From the NCBI RefSeq assembly GCF_042654345.1, contig NZ_JBHSGB010000002.1, positions 1-64,000 on the forward strand: a DNA stretch of 64,000 bases, in the 5' to 3' direction. The DNA comes from Pararheinheimera marina. GTDB taxonomy: Bacteria > Pseudomonadota > Gammaproteobacteria > Enterobacterales > Alteromonadaceae. Every line of letters starts with the position of its first letter. Position 1 is the first letter of the stretch. The notes beneath the pieces were generated by a model. It was not told the DNA's origin. It made no database searches and saw nothing but the letters and a program-made list of their open reading frames with translations. Below are positions 25,105 to 34,973 of this stretch, piece after piece. The position numbers and the translations under genes were made by a program.

Positions 25105-26430
25105 TCAGCTCCCGAGTAATTGCTGCAGTTGGTGTTGGGCTTCAGTAAAACTGCTGGCCTGGTTTAAACCCTGGGTCAGAAAAAGTTCTAACGCCGGGTA
25201 CAGTTGCACCGCCTGGTCCAGCTCCTGGTCTTTGCCTTGTTGGTAAGCACCGAGTGGGATCAGCTCCTGCACCTGCAGGTAGCGGCTGTACAGCTTTTTC
25301 AGTTTGTAAGCCTGTTTCAGCTGGGCTTCCGGCACTATGTGTGGCATCACCCGGCTGATGGAGGCGCCAATATCAATGGCCGGGTAATGGCCCCGCTCCG
25401 CCAGGCTGCGGCTGAGCACTATATGGCCGTCTAAAATAGCGCGGGCGGCATCTGCTATAGGGTCCTGCTGATCATCGCCTTCCGCCAGCACTGTATAAAT
25501 GGCGGTCATACTGCCCTGGCTATCGGCACTGTTACCCGCTTTTTCAACCAGTTGCGTCAGTTTGCTAAAGACAGAAGGCGGATAACCTTTGGTGGCCGGC
25601 GGCTCCCCCACCGACAGGGCAATTTCACGTTGCGCCTGGGCGTAACGGGTTAACGAATCGACCAGCAATAACACGTTCAGGCCCTGGTCACGGTAATAGG
25701 CGGCCAGCCGGTGCGCCAGTTCGGCCGCGCGCAGCCGCAGCAAGGGCGACTGATCGGCCGGTGACGCCACCACCACCGCCTTTTTCAGGCCATCCGGCCC
25801 CAGGCACTGCTCAATAAAATCTTTTACTTCCCAGCCGCGCTCACCAATCAAGCCAACCACCACCACGTCGGCCTGGGTAAAGCGGGTCATCATGCCGAGC
25901 AGCTTACTTTTGCCAACGCCCGAACCGGCAAACAGGCCGAGGCGCTGACCCTGGCCAACTGTAAAAAGGCCGTTAATAGCGCGGATGCCAACATCCAGCG
26001 GCGCGCTAACGCCTTTTTTCTGTAGCGGGTTTACCGCCGCCAGTTGGGCGGAAATGCGTTCGCCTTCGGTCAACCGACCTTTACCGTCCAGCGGCTGCAT
26101 TAAGCCGTCAACCACCCGGCCAAGCAGTGCCTGCGACACCCAAAAACTGGAGGCGTCCGGCACCGAACGCACCCGGGCGCCAGCCCGCACGCCGGATACA
26201 GGTTCCAGCGGCATCAGAAAGGCCTGGTCAGGTTCAAAACCCACCACTTCGGCTTCACACCAGTCGCCTTGTTCGGTTTCCACCTGGTAACGCTGGCCTA
26301 ACACAAAATGGCCACCGGCGGCCGATAAAATCAGCCCGTTGACCCGCACCAGCCGACCAAAACTCAGTACAGGCGACGGACGGATCAGCTGGGCTCTGGC
26401 GCTGGCCAGTTCGGCGCTCAGGTTACGCAT
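25105..26430 (-). CDS. fliI: Lateral flagellum-specific ATPase FliI
   Basis: FliI powers unfolding and delivery of substrates to the flagellar export gate. The 441-residue protein has the F1-beta-like core: Walker A GLFAGSGVGKSKL near residue 165, Walker B LLLVDSLTRYAQA near residue 250, and the flagellar signature segment VGEPPATKGYPPSVFSKL. It overlaps fliH by 8 bp. This copy belongs to the second (lateral) set; a polar set, if present, lies elsewhere. Confidence 0.95.
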   Translation of the reverse strand: MRNLSAELASARAQLIRPSPVLSFGRLVRVNGLILSAAGGHFVLGQRYQVETEQGDWCEAEVVGFEPDQAFLMPLEPVSGVRAGARVRSVPDASSFWVSQALLGRVVDGLMQPLDGKGRLTEGERISAQLAAVNPLQKKGVSAPLDVGIRAINGLFTVGQGQRLGLFAGSGVGKSKLLGMMTRFTQADVVVVGLIGERGWEVKDFIEQCLGPDGLKKAVVVASPADQSPLLRLRAAELAHRLAAYYRDQGLNVLLLVDSLTRYAQAQREIALSVGEPPATKGYPPSVFSKLTQLVEKAGNSADSQGSMTAIYTVLAEGDDQQDPIADAARAILDGHIVLSRSLAERGHYPAIDIGASISRVMPHIVPEAQLKQAYKLKKLYSRYLQVQELIPLGAYQQGKDQELDQAVQLYPALELFLTQGLNQASSFTEAQHQLQQLLGS

Positions 26431-27055
26431 GGTCGCCCAACAATTGCTGACGCAGTGGCAACAGCGCTTCGTCTAACCGCTGCTGGAAATCCAGCTGATG
26501 CAGCTGTTGTTTGCCATTAAACAGCACCTGCCCGGCCGACAACTGGTTGTCGAGTTGCAAAGGCACCTGCTGAATTTGTGAAATGCCGGTAAATAAGGCG
26601 GCATCCTGTGCCGACACCGCAATGGACTGCAGCGGGTCGGTCGCGCCCAATAAAGGCACCAGCTGCTCAATCGACAACTGCAGTAAAGCCGGTTGGGTCA
26701 CCAGTTCGGCCTGCAGGACCAGGCTGCACAGCTGCTGCACTGTGGTCAGCAGTTCCGCCGCAATCTGCTGGTCCCGTTGCTGCAGTTGCTGCTCAAACTG
26801 TTGCGCCAGCAAATCCAGCGCCTGCTGCTCACGCACTAAAGCGTCGATTTGTTGCTGCTGCAGCTGGTGTTGCCAGAAGGCCTCAGCCTGCTGTTCACCG
26901 GCGGTACGGCCACGGCTGAAGGCGTCCTGCTCTGTGGCCTCGACCCCAGCCTGATACCCTTGCTGGTAACCTTGTTCGTACTGCTGCTGCGGGTGTACGG
27001 AGCCATCACGCCGCTGCAGTGCCGGAAAGCGCAAAGGTTGCGCGGCGCCGCTCAT
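26423..27055 (-). CDS. fliH: Lateral flagellar FliH (ATPase regulator)
   Basis: FliH binds FliI as a dimer and links the ATPase to the C-ring. The 210-residue protein has a Gln/Glu-rich coiled coil (residues about 25-95) including GYQQGYQAGVEA, the repeated Gly spacing typical of FliH. A conserved C-terminal domain then contacts the ATPase. It sits between fliG (adjacent) and fliI (8-bp overlap). Confidence 0.88.
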   Translation of the reverse strand: MSGAAQPLRFPALQRRDGSVHPQQQYEQGYQQGYQAGVEATEQDAFSRGRTAGEQQAEAFWQHQLQQQQIDALVREQQALDLLAQQFEQQLQQRDQQIAAELLTTVQQLCSLVLQAELVTQPALLQLSIEQLVPLLGATDPLQSIAVSAQDAALFTGISQIQQVPLQLDNQLSAGQVLFNGKQQLHQLDFQQRLDEALLPLRQQLLGDHA

Positions 27056-28075
27056 TTAGCCCACCGTCTCTTCCGGATACAACCGGTAATCCAGCTCGCC
27101 AGCCAGCATACGCTGCTTTACTATGGCCATAATCTCGGCGCGCGCCGCTTCTACTTTGCGCACAGGCTGAGGTTTCATGGTATCGATTTGCTGACGGTAC
27201 ACTTGCGCCAGACGCTTAGGTAACACCGCCAGAATGGCTTCGGTCAGCGCCACATCGGCGCCTTTTAACGCCGTGACCCACAACTCGTCCGGCAGGTCGG
27301 TCAGCAGCTGGTTCAGCACCTCTTCGCTCTGACGGCTTAAGCTGAAGAAGTCATACATCTTGTCTTCAATGGCTTCCGCTGTGGCAGAGTTGTGCTGTTT
27401 CAGCAGCTCCATAATTTCCGCTTTATTGCCGCTGTAGCGGTTCATAATGTCGGCCACCTGCTGCACCCCGTTGACGCGGGCGCCCACCTGTTCACCAACA
27501 TAATCAATGCAGCGCTCCAGGGTGTAACGCAGGTCTTCAATCACGTGTTCACTGACTTCGCGCATATTGGCAATACGGAACAGAATGTCGTCGTGTTTTT
27601 GCTGCGGGAATAAACCCAGAATGGCACTGGCCTGCTCGGCCGGTAAAAAGGCCAGGATCAGCGCCTGCATCTGGATATGTTCCTGCTCCATAAAACGAAC
27701 CAGCAATTCAGCCGGCACCCATTCCAGCCGGCGGATATCGTCCGCCAAAGCGCCGCCATAAATATCGTCCAGCATGCCACGCGCCAGTTTACGGCCCACC
27801 GCTTTGTCGAGCGCCCGCTCCAGGTACAACCTGGACGCGCCGCTGACACCGCTTTCGGTGCGGTACTGGTCAAAAAAGTCGGTCAGAATAGAAGCCACGT
27901 CGTCCTGGGTGACGTTAGCAATTTTGGCCATACGCTCTGACAAAGCCCGCACTTCGTTGCGACCCAGTTTTTTGATAATACAGGCGGCATTTTCTTCGCC
28001 CATACTCAGCAGCAGTATCGCGGCCTTGTCCAAATCACCAATAGGTTTTGCTTGCTCAGCTCTTAACGGATTCAA
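27056..28075 (-). CDS. fliG: Lateral flagellar motor switch protein FliG
   Basis: FliG forms the top of the C-ring and takes torque from the stator. The 339-residue protein has the three domains: FliF-binding N-domain (DKAAILLLSMGEENAA), middle domain with the EHPQ-like EQEHIQMQALILAFL near residue 129, and the charged C-terminal torque helix (SEEVLNQLLTDLPDELWVTALKGAD, then LAVLPKRLAQVYRQQI). Its start overlaps the fliF 3' end by 20 bp. Confidence 0.95.
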   Translation of the reverse strand: MNPLRAEQAKPIGDLDKAAILLLSMGEENAACIIKKLGRNEVRALSERMAKIANVTQDDVASILTDFFDQYRTESGVSGASRLYLERALDKAVGRKLARGMLDDIYGGALADDIRRLEWVPAELLVRFMEQEHIQMQALILAFLPAEQASAILGLFPQQKHDDILFRIANMREVSEHVIEDLRYTLERCIDYVGEQVGARVNGVQQVADIMNRYSGNKAEIMELLKQHNSATAEAIEDKMYDFFSLSRQSEEVLNQLLTDLPDELWVTALKGADVALTEAILAVLPKRLAQVYRQQIDTMKPQPVRKVEAARAEIMAIVKQRMLAGELDYRLYPEETVG

Positions 28076-29807
28076 CGCTGACTCCTCGTTCTATCCAGTA
28101 TTTGATCACTGCAGTAACCCGGTCAGATTCCCGGTTCGCCAGCAATTGCAAATGGTTGATTTGGTCGGCAAACTCAGACCCGACCGCAGGTAAGTTCATG
28201 TTATGCGCAGCGGCAGCCCCAGCGGCTGAATCCACAGCTGCTGACGCGACACCGTCCAGAGTGGCCGGGCCTTTGGCTGCATCCGCCGGTGTCTCACCCG
28301 CCTGTGCCGCCGCGCTTAATGGGTTCAGCCCCGTTAATGCGCCAGTCGCGTTGCCTTGTTGCTTTTGTTTGCGGGTCAGGTGGTTCACCAAAGGCCGCAC
28401 GCCAAAAATCACCAGCGCCAGGCCAATCAGCGCGCCAATGCCATAACGGACGTATTCTTTCATTTCCGGCAGTTGCCACCAGGCCATACCTTCCAGCTCA
28501 GCGGCAGCGCCAGCCGGCACAAATTCAAAAGCACTGATGGTGAACTGGTCACCGCGTTCGGCCTGGAATCCAGTGGCGGTTTTCACCATGTCAGCTAACT
28601 GGTCCAGTCGCGCCTGTGTCCAGCCAGCTTCTCCGGCCGCAGCCTGATTCACCAGCACAGACACGCTTTGGCTTTTCACCCGGCCAATTTCATAGCGGGT
28701 ATGGGTAATGGCTTTGCCGGTGTCGAATTCACGGCGGGTTTCATTGCGCTGTGAGGTGCGTTCGTTGTTGTCCGGCGCTGCCGCTTGCTGGCCTTGTTGT
28801 ACCGGCACAGGCGGCTGATTGGCCAAGGAGCCGGGAATGCCCATCGCCAGCTGGTCCTGCATCGAGTCGGTTTTGGTGTTTTCGCTGCGCAGCACCGCGT
28901 CTTTGTCCAACGCTTCGCGGGTTTCTTCCACCACGTTAAAGTCGACGTCTGCGGACACCTGAATGCGGTAGTTGCCGTCACCCAGCACAGGTAACAACAT
29001 AATGGAGGCGCGCTGCTCAATAGAGCGCTCGACTTTGTCGATAAAGGCGAGTTTTTTGTCCGTTTCTTTGCCAATCGGCGTTTCGTCGTACAAAGACCCC
29101 GATACCAGCTTGCCGCGTTGGTCCACTACCGAGACCTGACGCGGGTCCAGCCCGGGAATACTGCCGGACACCAGACTGACCACAGCTTCCACCTGTTCGG
29201 GTTTCATGTTGTAGCCCGGCGCTAAGTCCACCATCACTGAGGCGGCTGATTTTTCTTCTTCCCGGCCGACAAACAGGTTGCGCTTCGGAATGGCCAGATG
29301 CACCCGGGCATTGCGTACACCGTCCATGGTAATAATGGTGCGGGCCAGTTCGCCCTCCAGCGCATGCTGGTACTGCATCGACTCCATAAACTGGCTGGTG
29401 CCCATATTCATTTTGTCCTGCATGGCCGACAGGCCTTCCGGCATGGCCGCTTTGATACCACGGGCCGCCAGCGTGATGCGAGCGTCAGCTAAACGGTCTT
29501 GCGGCACCATAATATTGCCGCTGTCAGTGTCGATACGAAACGGGAACTGCTCTTTATCCAGAATTTCGACAATACCGGCTTTGTCGTAATGCTCCTGGCT
29601 GCCATACAAAGGCACGTAGTTTTTCGCCGAGGTCCAGAGGATCACCACAATAGTGGCGGCCACCAGGGTCGCCAGCAGCGCAATGGACGCCAGGCTGCGT
29701 TCACCCTGTGGCAAAAATTGCATTTTGCCGGACAGGTTGATCACCTTCTCGCGGAAGCTGCCGTCAATAGTGGCCGGCATGGCTTTAGCTAATTCAGTTT
29801 TCATCAT
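28056..29807 (-). CDS. fliF: Lateral flagellar MS-ring protein FliF
   Basis: FliF builds the MS ring that houses the export gate. The 583-residue protein has an N-terminal membrane segment (residues about 40-60) and the ring-building motifs with VPLYG, GVRNARVHLAIPKRNLF and the secretin-like region. A second membrane segment lies near residues 450-470 (YGIGALIGLALVIFGV), and the tail binds FliG. The Ala/Gly-rich stretch at about 490-540 is poorly conserved. It follows fliE by 6 bp. Confidence 0.95.
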   Translation of the reverse strand: MMKTELAKAMPATIDGSFREKVINLSGKMQFLPQGERSLASIALLATLVAATIVVILWTSAKNYVPLYGSQEHYDKAGIVEILDKEQFPFRIDTDSGNIMVPQDRLADARITLAARGIKAAMPEGLSAMQDKMNMGTSQFMESMQYQHALEGELARTIITMDGVRNARVHLAIPKRNLFVGREEEKSAASVMVDLAPGYNMKPEQVEAVVSLVSGSIPGLDPRQVSVVDQRGKLVSGSLYDETPIGKETDKKLAFIDKVERSIEQRASIMLLPVLGDGNYRIQVSADVDFNVVEETREALDKDAVLRSENTKTDSMQDQLAMGIPGSLANQPPVPVQQGQQAAAPDNNERTSQRNETRREFDTGKAITHTRYEIGRVKSQSVSVLVNQAAAGEAGWTQARLDQLADMVKTATGFQAERGDQFTISAFEFVPAGAAAELEGMAWWQLPEMKEYVRYGIGALIGLALVIFGVRPLVNHLTRKQKQQGNATGALTGLNPLSAAAQAGETPADAAKGPATLDGVASAAVDSAAGAAAAHNMNLPAVGSEFADQINHLQLLANRESDRVTAVIKYWIERGVSVESVKS

Positions 29808-29813
29808 TCAGCC

Positions 29814-30131
29814 TTACAGCGACATGCGCATAATGTCATCCACACCGTTCATCACTTTGTTGCGCACCTGCAGCAACATGGAGAAACTTAAATCGGCTTT
29901 CTGACTGGCCACCATAGCGCCGACCACATCGTCAGAACGTCCGGCATCGACCGCAGCCATCATTTCCGACGACAGGTTCTGCTGAGCATTGATGGAACGC
30001 ATTACCGTGCTGAAATCATTGCTGATCCCACTGTCGGCCTGGGCCGGCTGAATACGGTCATTGCGGGCGATTTGCTCCAGCTGACCAAACTGACTGAGTA
30101 ATTCTTGTTGGGATTGAATTGGACTGACCAT
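29814..30131 (-). CDS. fliE: Lateral flagellar hook-basal body protein FliE
   Basis: FliE is the small rod adapter joining the MS ring to the rod. The 105-residue product has the typical helical body and the conserved end DLSFSMLLQVRNKVMNGVDDIMRMSL (residues about 80-105). It is the first structural gene behind lafK (17 bp), as in Vibrio and Aeromonas lateral clusters. Confidence 0.93.
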   Translation of the reverse strand: MVSPIQSQQELLSQFGQLEQIARNDRIQPAQADSGISNDFSTVMRSINAQQNLSSEMMAAVDAGRSDDVVGAMVASQKADLSFSMLLQVRNKVMNGVDDIMRMSL

Positions 30132-30148
30132 TGATCTGTTCCTCTGAC

Positions 30149-31459
30149 TTAAGCTATTGCGTCTGTATCTACACCATGCTCACGCATAGCAGCCAATTTG
30201 TAGCGCAGTGCCCGGGTACTGACCCCCAAAGCAGCCGCAGCCCGGGTGCGGTGACCATTAAACTGGTTCAGCACTCCTAACACGTAATCGAATTCTGCGG
30301 TGCGTTTGCTGTGCTTCAGTTGCTCGGCCGATACCGGCAATTCAGCCGCTGTCAGCACCTGTGCAGGCAAACTTAAATCGATAGGCTGCAGCTCAATGCC
30401 ACGCGCCATCACCAACGCCCGTTGCATCACGTTTTCCAGTTCACGCACATTACCCGGCCAGGAATAGGCCAGCAGTTGTTGCTGAGCAGCCGGACTTAAC
30501 AGGTACTTGCCATCGCCGTACTTCTGCATAAAAAACTCGGCCATCGGAATGATGTCATCACGGCGTTCGCGCAGCGCAGGCCAGCGCAGTGGCAATACAT
30601 CGAGCCGGTAAAATAAGTCCTGCCGGAACTGGCCTTGTTCGGCCAAAGCGCGCAAGTCTTTATTGCTGGCGGCAATCACCCGCACATTAAGTTTGATTTT
30701 CTGGTTACTGCCCAGACGCTCCAGTTCGCGTTCCTGCAGTACCCGCAGCAGTTTGGCCTGCAATGGCAGTGGTAATTCAGAGATTTCATCCAGTAATAGC
30801 GTGCCGCCGTTAGCCGCTTCAAACTTACCGATCTGGTTCTGCGTCGCCCCGGTAAAAGCACCTTTGTTGTAACCAAACAACATAGCTTCGAGCATGTTTT
30901 CCGGAATAGCCGCACAGTTCACCGCGATATAAGGCTGGTCACGACGGGCAGACACCTGGTGAATGTATTGGGCCAACCGCTCTTTGCCTGTGCCTGACTC
31001 ACCGTTGAGCAGCACAGTGGCGTCGGTTTGCGCGGCTCTGTTGGCCAGTTGCAGCACCTGACGGCTGCCAACCGACACCGCTACCATATCTTTCAAGCCA
31101 CGCCCGACCGACGCGGCATGGCGAATGGTGTTTTGCAGTTGCACTGCGCTGAAGGGCTTTAACAGATAGTCGATAGCGCCCTGGGTCAGGCATTCGGCGG
31201 CAAAGGCGTGCTGGTCGCGCTCCACCAGCACAATGATCTGACAGCTGTCGAAATGCCGTTTCAGCACCCGCATCAGCTCACGGGTTTCGATATCCGGCAG
31301 TTGTGACGCCATCACCACAATGTCTGGCCGCAAGCTGCTGCAGGCGTCCAGCACTGAGGTTAAGTCTCTGGCAGTCCTGATCTGCAGTCCTTCGGCTCTG
31401 GCACAGTTCAGTTGCTCTTCTGCAGGTACAGAGGCATCGATCCACAGTAAATTATTCAT
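30149..31459 (-). CDS. lafK: Sigma-54-dependent activator LafK
   Basis: LafK switches on the sigma-54-dependent class of lateral flagellar genes. The 436-residue protein has a receiver-like N-domain, an AAA+ domain (Walker A GESGTGKE, GAFTGA loop for sigma-54 contact, Walker B LLLDEISEL) and a Fis-type HTH end (RTRAAAALGVSTRALRYKL). The phosphoacceptor position of the receiver reads Ala51 (DIVVMASQLP), so phosphorylation control is unlikely. The ATG at 31459 has a GAGGTAA site; a GTG at 31483 is weaker. motY lies just upstream, with its end at 31473. Confidence 0.93.
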   Translation of the reverse strand: MNNLLWIDASVPAEEQLNCARAEGLQIRTARDLTSVLDACSSLRPDIVVMASQLPDIETRELMRVLKRHFDSCQIIVLVERDQHAFAAECLTQGAIDYLLKPFSAVQLQNTIRHAASVGRGLKDMVAVSVGSRQVLQLANRAAQTDATVLLNGESGTGKERLAQYIHQVSARRDQPYIAVNCAAIPENMLEAMLFGYNKGAFTGATQNQIGKFEAANGGTLLLDEISELPLPLQAKLLRVLQERELERLGSNQKIKLNVRVIAASNKDLRALAEQGQFRQDLFYRLDVLPLRWPALRERRDDIIPMAEFFMQKYGDGKYLLSPAAQQQLLAYSWPGNVRELENVMQRALVMARGIELQPIDLSLPAQVLTAAELPVSAEQLKHSKRTAEFDYVLGVLNQFNGHRTRAAAALGVSTRALRYKLAAMREHGVDTDAIA

Positions 31460-31472
31460 ACGATCTGTTACC

Positions 31473-32303
31473 TCAACCTGCACTGCGGATTAGCCGCAGT
31501 ATCACTCTGTTATTGGATTGGTTCCGCGCCAGCGGGTATCTGTTGCCATGGGCCCGGATTTCCAGCTGTTTTTTCGGCACCCCCCATTCAATCAAGCGAG
31601 CGGCCACTTCGTCGGCTCGTTCTTCCGAAACAAGGCGGTTGGCTAAAGACGTACCGGCGTCGTCGCTGTGACCATCAATGAGCACTTTGCGGACGGCTTT
31701 GTCTTCTTTGATATAACGGGCGAGTAATTGCAGATGCTCAAGTCCGGCAGCATTTGGCTGACGTTCCCCTGGCACATAGCTCAGCTGGTAATCGCGGGCC
31801 TGTTGCCAGCTCATAGGCAATAAAGAGGCGGTGCAGTGCTGAAATTCGGTTAACGCCGCAGCGGACTTCAGGTTAGGTACTCGCAGACTGAGCTCCTGGC
31901 CTGGCAGGTCCAGCCATATTTCCAGCCAGTAGCCCTGCTGCAGTTGTTGCAAGGCCACGGGCACCAGCTCAACAAAGCGCGCCTGCGACTGACTGATTTC
32001 GGCAGCTGACAGCTGGACGGCTGGTGCCAGCTGGCCTGGTTGCCAGTCGGCAGGGATCAGACGCCCCTGCACATCCTGCAACTGCAGATGTTTTGACTCC
32101 ATGTCCAGCAGTAGCTCCAGCGGCTTAGCCGGCTCCTGACGGAAGCTTAAGGTCGCCATAGACCCCAACTGCTGCTGCATGCGGCATTGGAACTGATTGC
32201 CTGAGACCTGCCATTCTGCTTGATCCATAGCGGGCACCACCACAGTAGAGGCTGTGCTGCCAATGATCGAACTGAATGCCAGACTAAATAACGTGCTGTT
32301 CAC
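31473..32303 (-). CDS. motY: Lateral flagellar MotY-like T-ring/OmpA protein
   Basis: MotY sits at the basal body and helps stator units engage the peptidoglycan. The 276-residue product has a signal peptide (NSTLFSLAFSSIIGSTAST). An N-terminal beta domain and an OmpA-like peptidoglycan-binding domain follow (VLIDGHSDDAGTSLANRLVSEERADEVAARL, residues about 205-235). A GTG start at 32303 with AAGGA fits; the longer frame to 32405 precedes the signal. A motY gene also belongs to the Vibrio lateral set. It heads the lafK-fliEFGHIJ unit. Confidence 0.88.
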   Translation of the reverse strand: MNSTLFSLAFSSIIGSTASTVVVPAMDQAEWQVSGNQFQCRMQQQLGSMATLSFRQEPAKPLELLLDMESKHLQLQDVQGRLIPADWQPGQLAPAVQLSAAEISQSQARFVELVPVALQQLQQGYWLEIWLDLPGQELSLRVPNLKSAAALTEFQHCTASLLPMSWQQARDYQLSYVPGERQPNAAGLEHLQLLARYIKEDKAVRKVLIDGHSDDAGTSLANRLVSEERADEVAARLIEWGVPKKQLEIRAHGNRYPLARNQSNNRVILRLIRSAG

Positions 32304-32446
32304 CCGATGTATCCTTTTAACCAACCCGTTTGGGCCGAAACCCGGTACCCGATTAAAAGGCAAACAGCAAATAGACAGGTGGAGCCAGACTGACGGACAG
32401 ACCAACCCCTACCCTGGATACAGGCGCGCCCTAGCCTTGCCTTACG

Positions 32447-32461
32447 ACAAACCCAGTGCCA
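32447..32461 (-). promoter_or_regulatory. Candidate sigma-54 promoter for motY-lafK-fliEFGHIJ
   Basis: The minus strand reads TGGCAC, five bases, TTGT, a near match to the TGGCAC-N5-TTGC -24/-12 consensus with correct spacing. It lies about 140 bp upstream of the motY start. A closely similar element precedes flgB. Confidence 0.5.
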
Positions 32462-32885
32462 CACCCGCAGGGTGACCGCTTGCTAATGCAACCCCGCTAT
32501 CTTAGGCTAATGCCCTTAGACCGGAGGCTTTGCGTCCTGACCTTTCGACCAGTTTGCCTTTTAATTTCTAAGCTCTGCAGTTTCAGAACAGAATCTGACT
32601 GAACCTGCACTTAACATAAATAAAAACAACAAAAAAAAACAGGATGAAAGTTTTATTTTTGTAAAATCAGCTTATTAAGTGGCTGAATTTTCAACATTTC
32701 ACCTGTTATTTATCTAAAAATGGCACGTCACACAAATTACATACTTATGCTTTGTATAAATAACATACTAACATGACGCTTTGTTGAAACTGATTCGACC
32801 ATGGTCTGGGCCTGCACAATTTGCGACCGTCAACAGTTTAAAAGCGACGACCTTAGGCCTGTCCAGTCGCTAAGCGGCCATATTT
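32462..32885. other. AT-rich intergenic region between motY and flhA
   Basis: This is about 420 bp without a gene, part of a 580-bp gap. The stretch 32600-32790 is strongly AT-rich with A and T runs, a typical landing zone for H-NS-like or master regulators. A possible weak flhA terminator (AGCGAC / GTCGCT, 32843-32871) points along the minus strand. I saw no credible small gene or known RNA. Confidence 0.5.
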
Positions 32886-34973
32886 TTAGCCTAAGGTGCC
32901 TATCACATTGACCCGTACCTGATCCGGCACTTCGTTATACGACAGCACCACCAGGTTACCCTGAGTAAAACTCTGGGCGTAGCGGGCCAGCAAAGGCCGC
33001 AACTGCGGCAATACCACCAATACTGGGTGATAGCCCAGCCGCTGCATCTGCTCACGAATTTGTGGCATCAACCGCTGGAACTGGCTGAGCAGATTCGGCG
33101 CCACCGGGAACGAATCCAGACTCACTTTGCCGGCCTGCATGGCCTGATTCAACGCACTTTGCAACGTTTGCTCAAGTTTGTCGTCCAGGCTGTACACCGC
33201 CAATTCATCGCGTTCACCCAACACTTGTTGCACCAGCATGGCTTTGAGCGCGCAGCGCACATCAGACACTAATAAAATCGGGTCTTTGGTCACTTCGGCA
33301 CTGTCGACCAAGGCAGTGGCTATCGTCACTACATCGGCCAAGCTGACCTGTTCTTTAAGCAATAAACGTAATACTTTCAATTGCAAATTGGGTAGCAGTG
33401 CTTTTTCCAGCGCTTCCGCCAGTGTTGGCGCGACCTGCGCCAACCGCTTCTGAAACTGCTTTACATCTTCAAAAATAAACAGCTCGGCCAGCTGTTCTTT
33501 CACCACTTTGCCAACATGAGTCGCCACCACAGTGGCGACGTCGACCACTGAATAGCCAAGGTTCAGTGCTTTGGATTTCTGTTCGGTGTCAATCCAGACC
33601 GCTTCCAGGCCATAGGCCGGGTCTATGGTCACTTCGCCATCCATCTGGCCATAAATATCGCCGGTATTCAGCGCCAGCAGTTTATTGGCCTGTAGGCGGC
33701 CGCAACCGACCATCACGCCACCCAGTTTAATGCGGTACTCTTGTGGATTAAGCTTCAGGCTGTCACGCACCCGCACTTCAGGTAACAGGAAACCACTTAA
33801 CTCAGACAGGGTTTTGCGGACTCCGCGTAAGCTCTGTAATAAAGGTTCGCCCTGAGTTTTATCCGCCAGATAGACCAAGCGGAAACCCAGTTCCACCGAC
33901 AAACGGTCGGTATGCGGAATATCGTCCCAGCTCAGGCTGACCGCTTCCTGGCTGATCTTCTCGGTCAGCGCTTCGACTTCGGTGTAGCTGCGGCCCTGTT
34001 GCTGTTGTTGCAAACGCCAGGCGGCAAAAAACAGCGGTGCAGCAAATGACAAGAAAGCAGCGGTTGGCATGCCCGGCACTATGCCCAGCACCGTCATAAT
34101 AAAACCTGCGGTCAGCAGCACGCGCGGCGACGCCAGCAGTTGTCGGCCCACTTCATCCGACATCTCCCCTTCATCGTTCATCCGGGTGACAATAATGGCG
34201 GCAGCCACCGACATCAGCAGCGAAGGAATTTGTGCCACCAGACCATCACCAATGGTCAGCAGGGCAAAACGCTGGAAGGATTCGCCAAGGCTCAGGCTGT
34301 GCATAAAGACACCGATGGCGACACCACCCAACAGGTTGATCACCAGAATGATCAGGCCAGCAATAGCGTCACCACGGACAAACTTGGCGGCACCGTCCAT
34401 AGAGCCATAAAAGTCGGCTTCGCTGGAAATTTGTGCCCGTCGCTCTTTGGCTTGCTCAGGCCCGATTAAACCGGCGTTGAGGTCGGCATCAATGGCCATT
34501 TGTTTGCCCGGCATCGCGTCCAGGGTAAAACGGGCCGACACTTCGGAGATCCGCTCGCCCCCTTTGGTGATCACCACAAAATTGATCACCATCAGAATGA
34601 CAAACACCACCATACCGACCACATAGTTGCCGCCGATCACCACCTCACCAAAGGCCTGCACCACCCGGCCAGCTACATCCGTACCTTCATGGCCATGCAA
34701 TAACACCACCCGGGTCGACGCTACGTTCAGCGTCAGTCGCATCAGGGTGGCCACCAGCAACACAGTAGGAAAGACGGAAAAATCCAGCGGCTTTTTGGTC
34801 GACACCGCCACCAGCAGCACAATAATGGCCATCACTATGTTGAAGGTAAACAAGATATCCAGCAGCCAGGCCGGTAACGGCAATACCACCATCGCCAGGA
34901 TGGCCAATAGCAGCACCGGGATTGCGGTATAGGGTTGGGTTAACACTCGCCAGTTCACAATGGACATCCTCAC
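32886..34973 (-). CDS. flhA: Lateral flagellar export gate protein FlhA
   Basis: FlhA is the large export-gate ring and docks chaperone-substrate complexes. The 695-residue protein has eight N-terminal membrane segments (residues about 15-320), with the FHIPEP-family cytoplasmic loop (VITKGGERISEVSARFTLDAMPGKQMAIDADLNAG). A soluble C-terminal domain of about 350 residues follows. The start is GTG 34973 or ATG 34967; both overlap or abut the flhB stop. Confidence 0.96.
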   Translation of the reverse strand: MRMSIVNWRVLTQPYTAIPVLLLAILAMVVLPLPAWLLDILFTFNIVMAIIVLLVAVSTKKPLDFSVFPTVLLVATLMRLTLNVASTRVVLLHGHEGTDVAGRVVQAFGEVVIGGNYVVGMVVFVILMVINFVVITKGGERISEVSARFTLDAMPGKQMAIDADLNAGLIGPEQAKERRAQISSEADFYGSMDGAAKFVRGDAIAGLIILVINLLGGVAIGVFMHSLSLGESFQRFALLTIGDGLVAQIPSLLMSVAAAIIVTRMNDEGEMSDEVGRQLLASPRVLLTAGFIMTVLGIVPGMPTAAFLSFAAPLFFAAWRLQQQQQGRSYTEVEALTEKISQEAVSLSWDDIPHTDRLSVELGFRLVYLADKTQGEPLLQSLRGVRKTLSELSGFLLPEVRVRDSLKLNPQEYRIKLGGVMVGCGRLQANKLLALNTGDIYGQMDGEVTIDPAYGLEAVWIDTEQKSKALNLGYSVVDVATVVATHVGKVVKEQLAELFIFEDVKQFQKRLAQVAPTLAEALEKALLPNLQLKVLRLLLKEQVSLADVVTIATALVDSAEVTKDPILLVSDVRCALKAMLVQQVLGERDELAVYSLDDKLEQTLQSALNQAMQAGKVSLDSFPVAPNLLSQFQRLMPQIREQMQRLGYHPVLVVLPQLRPLLARYAQSFTQGNLVVLSYNEVPDQVRVNVIGTLG

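Noticed and set aside
32701..32740. Plus-strand sigma-54 site at TGGCACGTCAC
   Set aside because: The -24 part matches, but no TTGC-like -12 element follows at the right distance, and no plus-strand gene lies downstream.
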